Shown in pieces: positions 26,557-35,018 of a DNA stretch of 64,000 nucleotides. A program made the position numbers and the translations under genes. Under the pieces are notes generated by a model that had not been told where the DNA came from, did no database searches, and saw only the letters and a program-made list of their open reading frames with translations. The first letter of the stretch is position 1. Each line of letters opens with the position of its first letter. This DNA is from Pseudomonas capeferrum (lineage in GTDB: Bacteria; Pseudomonadota; Gammaproteobacteria; Pseudomonadales; Pseudomonadaceae): positions 100,593-164,592 of the forward strand of contig NZ_JAAMQM010000016.1 of NCBI RefSeq assembly GCF_013523055.1. The letters run 5' to 3'.

Positions 26557-27261
26557 ATGAAACCGATCCAGTTGCCCCTGGGTGTGCGTCTGCGCGATGA
26601 CGCCACCTTCATCAACTACTATCCGGGCGCCAATGCCGCGGCATTGGGCTACGTCGAGCGGCTGTGCGAAGCCGACGCCGGCTGGACCGAAAGCCTCATC
26701 TACCTGTGGGGCAAACAGGGCGTGGGTCGCACCCACCTGCTCCAGGCCGCCACTCACCGTTTCCAGCAATGCGGCGAGCCCGCCGTCTACCTCCCGCTGG
26801 CGCACTTGCTCAACCGTGGGGTCGAACTGCTCGACCATCTCGAGCAATACGAGCTGGTCTGCCTCGACGACCTGCATGTCATCGCCGGGAAGCCGGAGTG
26901 GGAAGAGGCCATGTTCCACCTCTTCAACCGCCTGCGTGACAGCGGTCGCCGCCTGTTGCTCGCGGCCTCCAGCTCGCCGCGGGAACTGCCGATCAAGCTG
27001 CCCGACCTGAAGTCGCGCCTGACCTTGGCACTGATCTTCCAGATGCGCGCCCTGACCGACGAAGACAAGCTGCGTGCCCTGCAGCTGCGGGCATCGCGGC
27101 GTGGTCTGCAGATGACCGATGAAGTCGGTCATTTCATTCTTACCCGAGGTACGCGCAGCATGAGCGCGCTGTTCGATCTGCTCGAACGACTCGACCAGGC
27201 TTCCTTGCAGGCCCAGCGCAAATTGACCATTCCTTTCCTCAAGGAAACCCTCGGCTGGTAG
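26557..27261 (+). CDS. hda: DnaA regulatory inactivator Hda
   Basis: 234-residue AAA+ protein homologous to DnaA domain III. The Walker A region is WGKQGVGRTHLLQA and Walker B is LVCLDDLHVI. The N-terminal MKPIQLPLGVRLRDDATF contains the QLPL clamp-binding motif through which Hda reaches the beta-sliding clamp to stimulate DnaA-ATP hydrolysis and stop re-initiation. The ATG at 26557 yields exactly this N-terminus. Confidence 0.95.
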   Translation: MKPIQLPLGVRLRDDATFINYYPGANAAALGYVERLCEADAGWTESLIYLWGKQGVGRTHLLQAATHRFQQCGEPAVYLPLAHLLNRGVELLDHLEQYELVCLDDLHVIAGKPEWEEAMFHLFNRLRDSGRRLLLAASSSPRELPIKLPDLKSRLTLALIFQMRALTDEDKLRALQLRASRRGLQMTDEVGHFILTRGTRSMSALFDLLERLDQASLQAQRKLTIPFLKETLGW

Positions 27262-27384
27262 CTTGGAAAACCGCGGACTACAGCGCCAAAACGAAAAAGT
27301 CACATTTTTTTCGATTGAATTTGCAAATGGATTCGATAGAAGGCATAGTTTCCCGCTTCCAGGATCTCAGCCACGGTCGTGCCC

Positions 27385-28023
27385 ATGCTCAGTCGCTTCG
27401 CACCCCTCGTGCCACTCGCACTCGTGACCCTGCTTTATGGCTGCGCGGCCAATGGCCCGATTACCCAGCCTCAGGAACACACCCCTGTTGTCACCCAGGC
27501 CCCCGTAAAGGCCAAGCCATCGGTTTCGGCCGTATTCGGCGAGCCGGAAGTGGCGGGTGAAGAAGAGCTCGAAGCCTTCTCCAGCAACAGCAAGCCTTAC
27601 CAGTTGCCAGCCCTTGCCGACAGCATCCTCGAGCGCGGCATGGCGTTGATCGGCACGCGCTACCGCTTCGGCGGCACCTCGGAGAAGTCCGGTTTCGACT
27701 GCAGTGGCTTCATCGGTTATCTGTTCCGCGAGGAAGCCGGCATGACCCTGCCGCGTTCGACCCGCGAAATGATCAATGTCGATGCCCCCAAGGTGTCGCG
27801 CAACAAGCTCAAGCCGGGCGACCTGCTGTTCTTCAGCACCAACGGTCGTGGTCGTGTGAGCCATGCGGGCATCTACCTGGGCGACAACCAGTTCATCCAT
27901 TCCAGCAGCCGCCGCAGCGGTGGCGTGCGCATCGACAACCTCGGCGATCGCTACTGGAGCAAGACTTTCATCGAGGCCAAGCGCGCCTTGGCGATGGCAC
28001 CGACGATGATTTCTCGGAACTGA
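27385..28023 (+). CDS. NlpC/P60 family lipoprotein peptidase (first of two)
   Basis: 212 residues from ATG 27385 (a GTG six bases earlier is equally possible; neither has a clear ribosome site). A lipoprotein signal ends in LLYGCAAN. The C40 peptidase domain has the catalytic Cys in FDCSGF, the His in RVSHAGIYLG and a second His in FIHSSSRR. It is expected to cut D-Glu/diaminopimelate peptide bonds in peptidoglycan from the envelope. A paralogue follows 134 bases downstream. Confidence 0.92.
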   Translation: MLSRFAPLVPLALVTLLYGCAANGPITQPQEHTPVVTQAPVKAKPSVSAVFGEPEVAGEEELEAFSSNSKPYQLPALADSILERGMALIGTRYRFGGTSEKSGFDCSGFIGYLFREEAGMTLPRSTREMINVDAPKVSRNKLKPGDLLFFSTNGRGRVSHAGIYLGDNQFIHSSSRRSGGVRIDNLGDRYWSKTFIEAKRALAMAPTMISRN

Positions 28024-28044
28024 ATCTCCCGCGCAATACTCTGA

Positions 28045-28077
28045 CACGGCGGCGTAGCTGAAAAGCGAGCCGCCGTG
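28045..28077 (+). terminator. Hairpin between the two NlpC/P60 genes
   Basis: CACGGCGGC and GCCGCCGTG pair perfectly over nine bases with a 15-base loop. There is no T-run, so termination would be weak; it separates the two paralogues. Confidence 0.5.
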
Positions 28078-28157
28078 CGTATTTACAGAAAGCGTCTAAT
28101 CTAGTTTCTCAACTCTTTCCGGTTCCGACCGAACAGCTTCTGACAGGAAGTTCAGAC

Positions 28158-28697
28158 ATGGCGATGTTGGCGCGCTTCGCATTCCTATCTCTGGCAGCCT
28201 TGCTCGCTGCCTGCTCGAGTCACGCTCCGGCTCCTCCTCCGGTCGTCGTAGCCAAGCCGGTGGTGATGTCGAGCCAACCGTCATTCTCTCCCGTTGCCGC
28301 GGACGTGCTGTTCCGCGCCATCGGTCTGGTCGGTACCCCGTACCGCTGGGGTGGCAATACCCCTGATTCCGGTTTCGACTGCAGTGGCCTGATCAAATAC
28401 GTCTACGGCGATGCCGCCGGTATCAGTCTGCCGCGATCGACCCGCGAGATGATCGTCATGCGTGCTCCGAGCATCGATATCAATTCGTTGCAGTCCGGTG
28501 ATCTGGTGTTCTTCGCCACCAACGGCGGCTCGCAGGTGAGCCATGCCGGAATCTATGTCGGCGAAGGGCGTTTCGTGCATGCCCCGCGCACCGGCGGTAC
28601 CGTACGTCTGGACTTCCTGTCCAACAGCTATTGGGCCAGGGCCTACCTGCAGGCCAAGCGCGTACTGCCTCAAGGTCATCTGGCGCAAAATCCCTGA
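28158..28697 (+). CDS. NlpC/P60 family lipoprotein peptidase (second of two)
   Basis: 179-residue paralogue of the preceding gene. Lipobox LLAACSSH, then a Pro-rich linker, then the C40 domain with FDCSGL (catalytic Cys), QVSHAGIYVG (His) and FVHAPRTGG. AGGAAG stands before the ATG. The shorter linker distinguishes it from its neighbour, and the pair probably arose by tandem duplication. Confidence 0.93.
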   Translation: MAMLARFAFLSLAALLAACSSHAPAPPPVVVAKPVVMSSQPSFSPVAADVLFRAIGLVGTPYRWGGNTPDSGFDCSGLIKYVYGDAAGISLPRSTREMIVMRAPSIDINSLQSGDLVFFATNGGSQVSHAGIYVGEGRFVHAPRTGGTVRLDFLSNSYWARAYLQAKRVLPQGHLAQNP

Positions 28698-28734
28698 GAT
28701 CCCGGGCTCGGGCCGAATGGCCCCGAGCTTGTCA

Positions 28735-30051
28735 TCAGGGCGCCTTGCTGACTCTCCAGATCACGTTGCCCACGTCGTCGGCCACCAACAGACCGCCCTG
28801 CCTGTCGTTCACCACGCCCACAGGGCGCCCCATCGCGTTGCCATCCTTGTCGACGAAGCCGGTGAGCAGGTCGACCGGCTTGCCGGCCGGCTTGCCTTGG
28901 GCGTCGAACGGCACGAAGATCACCTTGTAGCCACTGAGCGGCTTGCGGTTCCACGAGCCATGCTGGCCAATGAAGGCGCCGCGGTCGAAAGGGGCTGGCA
29001 GCGCATCCGGTTCGGCGAAGGTCAGGCCCAGCGACGCCGTATGGGGACCGACCGCATAGTCCGGCACGATGGCCTGGGCCACCTTGGCCGGGTCTTGCGG
29101 CTTGACCCTTTCGTCCACGTGCTGGCCGTAGTAGCTGTAGGGCCATCCGTAGAAACCGCCATCCTTGACCGAAGTGATGTAGTCGGGCACCAGGTCGCTA
29201 CCGATTTCGTCGCGCTCGTTGACGGCGGTCCAAAGCGCTCCACTGTTGGGCTCCCAGGCAAGCCCGTTAGGATTGCGCAGGCCGGAGGCGAATAGCCGCT
29301 TCTGGCGAGTGCTCGGGTCGACCTCCCAGATCGCCGCGCGACCCTGTTCCTTGTCCAGGCCGTTTTCACCGGCGTTGCTGTTCGAACCGACCGTCACATA
29401 GAGCTTCTTGCCATCGCGACTGGCCACCACGTTCTTGGTCCAGTGATGGTTCAGTTCTCCGCCCGGCAAGTCGACGACCTTGGCGCCCTGCGCCTTTATC
29501 TGCATGGCCCCTGGCTCATAATGGAAGCGCAGCAGACGATCGGTGTCGGCGACATAGAAGTCCTTGCCTACCAGGGTCATCCCGAATGGCGAGTTGAGCC
29601 CTTCGATGAAAGGCAGGCGCATCTCCGCGACGCCATCGTGGTCGGCATCACGCAGCAAGGTAATGCGGTTGGCGCTCGGGACGCCCGCACCCGCTTTCTT
29701 CATCACCTTGGCCTGGACCCAGTTGCGAATCCCCTTGTTTTCCTCCGGGCGGGGTGGCGCGTTGGTCTCGGCCACGAGCACGTCGCCATTGGGCAACACG
29801 TACAGCCAGCGCGGATGGTCGAGCCCCTCGGCAAAGGCGACCACGCGCGTGCCTGATGCGGCGGTGGGGTACGCTCCGTCCCGCCAGCCGATTGCCGGTG
29901 CGATGTTGACGGTGGGCAGCAGGGTTTTGTTGGGCGCGGGTAACCGGGGCGACGGTCCGGTGCCATCGCTGACATTGAGCAGGGCGGTCTCGCCGCAGCC
30001 TGCCAGACCCGTAGCCAGTACCAGCAGTACCGCAATGCGTGACTTCTCCAT
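28735..30051 (-). CDS. PQQ-type sugar/sorbosone dehydrogenase family lipoprotein
   Basis: 438 residues with a lipoprotein signal (LATGLAGCGE) and a six-bladed beta-propeller of the soluble glucose / L-sorbosone dehydrogenase group. Typical pieces are VVAFAEGLDHPRWLYVLPNG (seen as LDHPRWLYVLPNGDVLVAE), LNSPFGMTLVG, SGLRNPNGLAWEP and GSWNRKPLSGYKV. It would oxidise a sugar or aldose in the periplasm if PQQ is bound; the substrate is not known. GAGG precedes the ATG. It is divergent from the cobalamin riboswitch. Confidence 0.88.
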   Translation of the reverse strand: MEKSRIAVLLVLATGLAGCGETALLNVSDGTGPSPRLPAPNKTLLPTVNIAPAIGWRDGAYPTAASGTRVVAFAEGLDHPRWLYVLPNGDVLVAETNAPPRPEENKGIRNWVQAKVMKKAGAGVPSANRITLLRDADHDGVAEMRLPFIEGLNSPFGMTLVGKDFYVADTDRLLRFHYEPGAMQIKAQGAKVVDLPGGELNHHWTKNVVASRDGKKLYVTVGSNSNAGENGLDKEQGRAAIWEVDPSTRQKRLFASGLRNPNGLAWEPNSGALWTAVNERDEIGSDLVPDYITSVKDGGFYGWPYSYYGQHVDERVKPQDPAKVAQAIVPDYAVGPHTASLGLTFAEPDALPAPFDRGAFIGQHGSWNRKPLSGYKVIFVPFDAQGKPAGKPVDLLTGFVDKDGNAMGRPVGVVNDRQGGLLVADDVGNVIWRVSKAP

Positions 30052-30224
30052 GCTCGATGTCCTCGTTGGGTGTCAAGATTGAGATGCGACGAGTCGCCTG
30101 TAGGTTCATTTGCCGGCAGGGCAGGGCGACTGTGTGGCTAAAGCGCTTCTGGAAAGCCGCAAGCGGTCGAATCCTGCCCCTTTCATTGACGCTCAGGGTG
30201 CAACCCTCTACCCTTCGCGGCGTG

Positions 30225-30421
30225 TTTCAGGTGCTCTGCGGACCATGGTCCGGCAGAGTGAAACTGGGAAGCCGGTGGGCGCCTTTAAAGGCGCGAGTCC
30301 GGCGCTGCCCCCGCAACGGTAAGTGAGTCAAGGCTGCGCATGGCCACTGGGTGCCCGTACCCGGGAAGGCGCGCGGTTCCGGGTTATCAGCCCCGCTCAC
30401 GAGTCCGGAGACCGGCCTGTT
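30225..30421 (+). promoter_or_regulatory. Cobalamin (AdoCbl) riboswitch
   Basis: The leader shows the conserved order of the B12 aptamer: CAGGTGCTCTGC at the 5' side, GGGAAGCCGGTG near 30267-30278, the core GCTGCCCCCGCAACGGTAAG at 30304-30323, and the closing AGTCCGGAGACCGGCC at 30402-30417. It sits 157 bases before cobO and should repress the whole cob operon when cobalamin is plentiful. Confidence 0.95.
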
Positions 30422-30577
30422 ACAGCCAACGGCATCACGGAGGGTGATGCGCGGTGCATGGCGGTGTCTGCCGTAGCCCTGCGTGTTCCCGTGAGCCTGT
30501 CCATTTACCTGTCGTCGCCTGGTACCCGCCAGCGTGCGTCGCCTTGCCGATGCACCGACAGCTTGCGGAGAACTTCG

Positions 30578-31189
30578 ATGAGCGAATCCACCGAGCGTGA
30601 CGAACGCCACTTCGCGCGCATGCAGCGCAAGAAGGCGATAATCGACGAGCGTATCGCCAACGCCCCTAACGAATGCGGCCTGCTGCTGGTGCTGACCGGC
30701 AACGGCAAGGGCAAGAGCAGCTCAGCCTTCGGCATGCTGGCGCGGGCCCTCGGTCACGGCATGCAATGCGGCGTGGTGCAGTTCATAAAGGGCCGCAACA
30801 GCACGGGCGAAGAGCTGTTCTTCCGGCGCTTTCCCGAGCAGGTGCGCTACCACGTGATGGGCGAGGGCTTTACCTGGGAGACCCAGGACCGCCAGCGTGA
30901 CGTCGCCGCCGCCGAAGCGGCCTGGGCGGTGTCGCGGCAGATGCTGCAGGATCCTTCGATCCAGTTCGTGGTGCTCGACGAATTGAACATCGCGCTCAAG
31001 CATGGCTACCTCGACCTGGAACAGGTGCTGAACGACCTGCAGGCCCGCCCGCCCATGCAGCACGTGATCGTCACCGGACGTGCCGCCAAGCCCGAAATGG
31101 TCGAGCTGGGCGACACCGTCACCGAGATGGGCATGATCAAGCACGCCTTCCAGACCGGGATTCGCGCGCAGAAGGGCGTCGAATTGTGA
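30578..31189 (+). CDS. cobO: Cob(I)yrinic acid a,c-diamide adenosyltransferase
   Basis: 203-residue ATP:corrinoid adenosyltransferase of the CobO/BtuR family. The P-loop is TGNGKGKSSSAFG and the Walker-B-like VVLDELNIAL follows. It attaches the adenosyl ligand to the reduced corrinoid. The ATG at 30578 has GGAG upstream and gives the family N-terminus; the longer frame runs through the riboswitch and is false. First gene of the operon; GTGA overlap with cobB. Confidence 0.97.
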   Translation: MSESTERDERHFARMQRKKAIIDERIANAPNECGLLLVLTGNGKGKSSSAFGMLARALGHGMQCGVVQFIKGRNSTGEELFFRRFPEQVRYHVMGEGFTWETQDRQRDVAAAEAAWAVSRQMLQDPSIQFVVLDELNIALKHGYLDLEQVLNDLQARPPMQHVIVTGRAAKPEMVELGDTVTEMGMIKHAFQTGIRAQKGVEL

Positions 31190-32481
31190 GCCAGCCCCGA
31201 CAGTGTCCGGCGGTGCTGATCGCGGCACCGGCCTCCGGGCAAGGCAAGACCACGGTCACCGCGGCCCTGGCGCGCCTGCACCGCAACCTCGGTCGCAAGG
31301 TGCGGGTGTTCAAGTGCGGGCCCGATTTCCTCGATCCGATGATCCTCGAGCGCGCCAGCGGTGCGCCCGTGTACCAGCTCGACATGTGGATGATCGGCGA
31401 AGCGGAAAGCCGTCGCCTGCTCTGGGAGGCTGCCGCCGACGCCGACCTGATTCTCATCGAAGGGGTCATGGGCCTGTTCGACGGTACCCCGTCGAGTGCG
31501 GACCTGGCCCGTCACTTCGGTGTGCCGGTGCTTGGCGTGATCGATGGGACGGCCATGGCGCAGACTTTCGGCGCCCTGGCATTGGGTCTGGCGCGCTACC
31601 AGCCGGACCTGCCGTTCGCCGGGGTCCTGGCCAACCGGGTCGGCACCCTGCGCCATGCGCAATTGCTCGAAGGCAGCCTGACCGAAGGGTTGCGCTGGTA
31701 CGGTGGGCTGTCGCGCGAAAGCGGCATCGAATTGCCAAGCCGACATTTGGGCCTGGTCCAGGCCAGCGAATTGAACGACCTCGATGCGCGCCTGGATGCG
31801 GCCGCCGACGCCTTGGGCTCCAGCTGTGACGCCACGCTGCCGCCGCCAGTGACCTTTGCCGCGCCCGAACTGTCGCCGCCGGAGCGGCTACTGGAGGGCG
31901 TGCGCATCGGCGTGGCCCGTGATGAAGCCTTTGCCTTTCTCTATGGGGCCAACCTCGATCTGCTGCGCGCCATGGGTGCCGATGTGACCTTCTTCTCGCC
32001 GCTGCATGACCAGCGTCCGCCCAGCGTCGACAGCCTCTACCTGCCAGGCGGTTACCCTGAGCTGCACCACCATGCCCTCGCGGCCAATGGGTCGATGCTG
32101 GAAGCCATTCGTGCCCATCATCAGGCAGGCAAACCCTTGCTCGCCGAGTGCGGCGGAATGCTCTACCTGCTCGATGCCTTGACCGATGTCGCCGGCGAAC
32201 GTGCGCACCTGCTCGGCCTGCTGCCTGGCGAGGCGACCATGCAGAAGCGCCTGGCGGCCCTGGCCCTGCAGCAGGTCGAGTTGCCCGAAGGCAGCCTGCG
32301 TGGGCATACCTATCACCACTCGCTGACCAGCACGCCGCTCGACCCGATCGCCCGAGGGCAAAGCCCCAATGGCGGGCGCGGAGCCGAAGCGGTCTATCGA
32401 TGCGGTCGGCTCACGGCGTCGTACGTGCATTTCTATTTCCCCTCCGGGCCCGACGTGGCGGCGGCGTTGCTACGACCATGA
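31186..32481 (+). CDS. cobB: Cobyrinate a,c-diamide synthase
   Basis: 431-residue glutamine-dependent amidotransferase acting on the a and c carboxylates of the corrin ring. The N-terminal ATPase has IAAPASGQGKTTVT; the C-terminal class-I glutaminase-like domain has LLAECGGMLYL with the catalytic Cys. It starts at a GTG overlapping the cobO stop and its own stop overlaps the bluB start, marking coupled translation. Confidence 0.96.
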   Translation: MSQPRQCPAVLIAAPASGQGKTTVTAALARLHRNLGRKVRVFKCGPDFLDPMILERASGAPVYQLDMWMIGEAESRRLLWEAAADADLILIEGVMGLFDGTPSSADLARHFGVPVLGVIDGTAMAQTFGALALGLARYQPDLPFAGVLANRVGTLRHAQLLEGSLTEGLRWYGGLSRESGIELPSRHLGLVQASELNDLDARLDAAADALGSSCDATLPPPVTFAAPELSPPERLLEGVRIGVARDEAFAFLYGANLDLLRAMGADVTFFSPLHDQRPPSVDSLYLPGGYPELHHHALAANGSMLEAIRAHHQAGKPLLAECGGMLYLLDALTDVAGERAHLLGLLPGEATMQKRLAALALQQVELPEGSLRGHTYHHSLTSTPLDPIARGQSPNGGRGAEAVYRCGRLTASYVHFYFPSGPDVAAALLRP

Positions 32482-33128
32482 GTACACAGGATTTCAGCCA
32501 AGCCGAGCGCGCCGCGGTCTACCGCGTGATTGGCGAGCGACGCGACATGCGCCACTTCACGGGTGGCGAGGTGGCCCCCGAGCTGCTGACGCGACTGCTC
32601 GGCGCCGCGCACCAGGCACCCAGCGTGGGCCTGATGCAGCCATGGCGCTTCATCCGCATCAGCGATCGCGCATTGCGGCAACGGATCCAGGCACTGGTGG
32701 AGGAAGAGCGCGTGCGCACCGCCCAGGCCCTGGGAGAACGTTCCGATGCCTTCATGCAACTCAAGGTCGAAGGCATTGGCGAGTGCGCCGAAGTCTTGGT
32801 GGCGGCCTTGATGGACAATCGCGAGCCGCACATCTTCGGTCGCCGCACCTTGCCGGAGATGGACCTGGCTTCGTTGTCCTGCGCGATCCAGAACCTGTGG
32901 CTGGCGGCCCGCGCCGAAGGGCTGGGCATGGGTTGGGTGTCCCTGTTCGAGCCTGGCGCCCTGGCCGACCTGCTGGGCATGCCCGCTGGCGCCAAGCCGC
33001 TGGCAGTGCTGTGCCTGGGACCGGTCGCCGAGTTCTACCCGACCCCCATGCTGGTTCGGGAAGGCTGGGCCGAAGAGAAACCCTTGAGTGAAATGCTGTA
33101 TGAGAACCAATGGGGGACCAGACGATGA
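32478..33128 (+). CDS. bluB: 5,6-dimethylbenzimidazole synthase BluB
   Basis: 216-residue flavin-destructase that turns FMNH2 and oxygen into the lower ligand of B12. The nitroreductase-like fold has RRDMRHF and the BluB segment GAAHQAPSVGLMQPWRFI. Its presence means the cell can make the lower ligand aerobically. ATGA overlaps join it to both neighbours. The longer frame from 32148 overlaps cobB. Confidence 0.95.
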   Translation: MSTQDFSQAERAAVYRVIGERRDMRHFTGGEVAPELLTRLLGAAHQAPSVGLMQPWRFIRISDRALRQRIQALVEEERVRTAQALGERSDAFMQLKVEGIGECAEVLVAALMDNREPHIFGRRTLPEMDLASLSCAIQNLWLAARAEGLGMGWVSLFEPGALADLLGMPAGAKPLAVLCLGPVAEFYPTPMLVREGWAEEKPLSEMLYENQWGTRR

Positions 33129-34033
33129 GCGTGGCCTTGTTGACCGTGACCGGCGTCGCGCTGGACGCCTTGCTCGGCGAGCCGCAACGCCGCCATCCGC
33201 TGGTCGCGTTCGGTCGTCTGGCATCGCGCCTGGAGCAGCGTCTGAACGCCGGTGGCCGAGGCTGGCGCAGCCATGGCGTCAGTGCCTGGTTCATCGCCGT
33301 GGTGCCCTTGACCCTGGTTGCCCTGATCCTGTCCTGGCTGCCGTATATCGGCTGGCTGGTCGACATTCTCGCGCTGTATGTCGCATTGGGCATGCGCAGC
33401 CTGGGCGAACATGTGCTGCCCGTGGCAGAAGCCCTGCGCCGCGGTGACCTGGAAGAGGCGCGACGACGCGTGGGTTACCTGGTCAGCCGCGAAACCGGCG
33501 AACTGGACGCGCCCGCCATCGCTCGCGCCGGCACCGAGTCGGTACTCGAAAACGGTAGCGATGCGGTGTTCGCGGCGCTGTTCTGGTTCATTGTCGCGGG
33601 CGCGCCGGGCGTGGTCCTCTATCGCCTGAGCAATACCCTGGACGCCATGTGGGGCTATCGCAACGAACGCTTCGAGCGCTTCGGCTGGGCGGCGGCGCGC
33701 ATCGATGACGTGCTCAACTATGTGCCGGCGCGCTTGGTGGCCTTGACCTATGCGGTGCTTGGCAAGACCCGCCTGGCTCTGGCCTGCTGGCGTCGCCAGG
33801 CACCCTTATGGGACAGCCCGAATGCTGGCCCGGTGATGGCGGCGGGCGCCGGATCGCTGGGCGTGGAACTGGGCGGGCCAGCGGTCTATCACGGCGAGTT
33901 GCACGAGCGTCCGCGCCTGGGCGAGGGGCCGGAGGCGAACGCCGATTCCGTCGAGCGTGGCTGGCAGCTGGTACGCAAGGGCGTCTGGCTGTGGCTGTTG
34001 CTGATCTGCCTGGGAGCGGAACTCCATGCTTGA
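33125..34033 (+). CDS. cbiB: Adenosylcobinamide-phosphate synthase (CbiB/CobD)
   Basis: 302-residue membrane enzyme that attaches aminopropanol phosphate to adenosylcobyric acid. Diagnostic segments are LGEPQRRHPLVAFGR near the N-terminus, SRETGELD and ESVLENGSDAVFAALFWF. Several hydrophobic helices are present. A GGGGGA site supports ATG 33125, which overlaps the bluB stop. In Pseudomonas nomenclature it is often called cobD. Confidence 0.95.
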   Translation: MSVALLTVTGVALDALLGEPQRRHPLVAFGRLASRLEQRLNAGGRGWRSHGVSAWFIAVVPLTLVALILSWLPYIGWLVDILALYVALGMRSLGEHVLPVAEALRRGDLEEARRRVGYLVSRETGELDAPAIARAGTESVLENGSDAVFAALFWFIVAGAPGVVLYRLSNTLDAMWGYRNERFERFGWAAARIDDVLNYVPARLVALTYAVLGKTRLALACWRRQAPLWDSPNAGPVMAAGAGSLGVELGGPAVYHGELHERPRLGEGPEANADSVERGWQLVRKGVWLWLLLICLGAELHA

Positions 34034-35018
34034 ACATGGCGGTCGCCTGCTGCGGGCCGTGCAGCACTATGGCATCCCCCGGGAGCAGTGGCTCGACCTG
34101 TCCAGCGGGATTGCCCCCTGGTCTTTCGAGATTCCGCCGATTGCCACGCAGGCCTGGGCTCGCCTGCCGGAGATGGAGGATGGTCTGGAGCAGGCAGCGC
34201 GTACCTATTACCAGGTCGAACACCTGTTGCCGGTCGCCGGATCGCAGGCGGCGATCCAGGCACTGCCGTACCTGCGCCGCCCCGGCAAAGTCGGCGTGCT
34301 GTCACCTTGTTACGCCGAACACGCCCACGCCTGGCAACGGGCTGGCCATGCGCTGGTGGACATGGATGAAACCCGGGCCGAACAGGCGCTCGACAGCCTC
34401 GATGTACTGGTCGTGGTCAACCCCAACAATCCTACCGGCGGCCTGCTGTCCGCGCAGCGCCTGCTGGACTGGCATGCCCGACTCAGCCGTCGCGGCGCCT
34501 GGCTGGTGGTCGACGAAGCCTTCATGGACATGACGCCCCAGCACAGCATCGTCGGGGCTGCCCAGCGGCCTGGCCTGATCGTGCTGCGCTCGTTCGGCAA
34601 GTTCTTCGGCCTGGCCGGGGTGCGCCTCGGGTTCGTTGTGGCCCAGGTCTCGCTGTTGCAGCGACTGGCGGAATGGCTTGGCCCCTGGGCCATCAGCGGA
34701 CCGACCCGCGCACTCGCCCAGGCATGCCTGCTGGACACCGCTGCCCATGCGTCGCAGAAACACCGTTGCGCGGCCGCCAGCCAACGGTTGGCACGCCTGC
34801 TCGACAGCGCCGACCTGAGCCCTGCTGGCGGTTGCGAGCTGTTCCAGTACGTGCGGATCGAGCGGGCTGCGCGGCTGCACGAGTTCCTCGCCCGACGCGG
34901 CATCCTGGTACGCCTGTTCGAACAGCCCTCGGCCTTGCGTCTAGGCCTGCCCGCCACGGAGGAAGACTGGCAACGACTGGGCCAGGCCCTCGCGATCTAT
35001 CAGAAGGAATCGGCATGA
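34026..35018 (+). CDS. cobC: L-threonine-O-3-phosphate decarboxylase (CobC/CobD type)
   Basis: 330-residue fold-type-I PLP enzyme that yields aminopropanol phosphate for the CbiB step. The N-terminal LEHGGRL, the substrate motif VNPNNPTGG, the Asp in VVDEAFMD and the PLP Lys in RSFGKFFGLAGVRLG are all present. It overlaps cbiB by eight bases and cobQ by an ATGA. The symbol follows P. denitrificans usage (cobD in Salmonella). Confidence 0.93.
   Translation: MLEHGGRLLRAVQHYGIPREQWLDLSSGIAPWSFEIPPIATQAWARLPEMEDGLEQAARTYYQVEHLLPVAGSQAAIQALPYLRRPGKVGVLSPCYAEHAHAWQRAGHALVDMDETRAEQALDSLDVLVVVNPNNPTGGLLSAQRLLDWHARLSRRGAWLVVDEAFMDMTPQHSIVGAAQRPGLIVLRSFGKFFGLAGVRLGFVVAQVSLLQRLAEWLGPWAISGPTRALAQACLLDTAAHASQKHRCAAASQRLARLLDSADLSPAGGCELFQYVRIERAARLHEFLARRGILVRLFEQPSALRLGLPATEEDWQRLGQALAIYQKESA

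Noticed and set aside
30323..30577. N-terminal extension of cobO
   Set aside because: The sequence is the cobalamin riboswitch and its leader; the inner ATG has the ribosome site and the family N-terminus.
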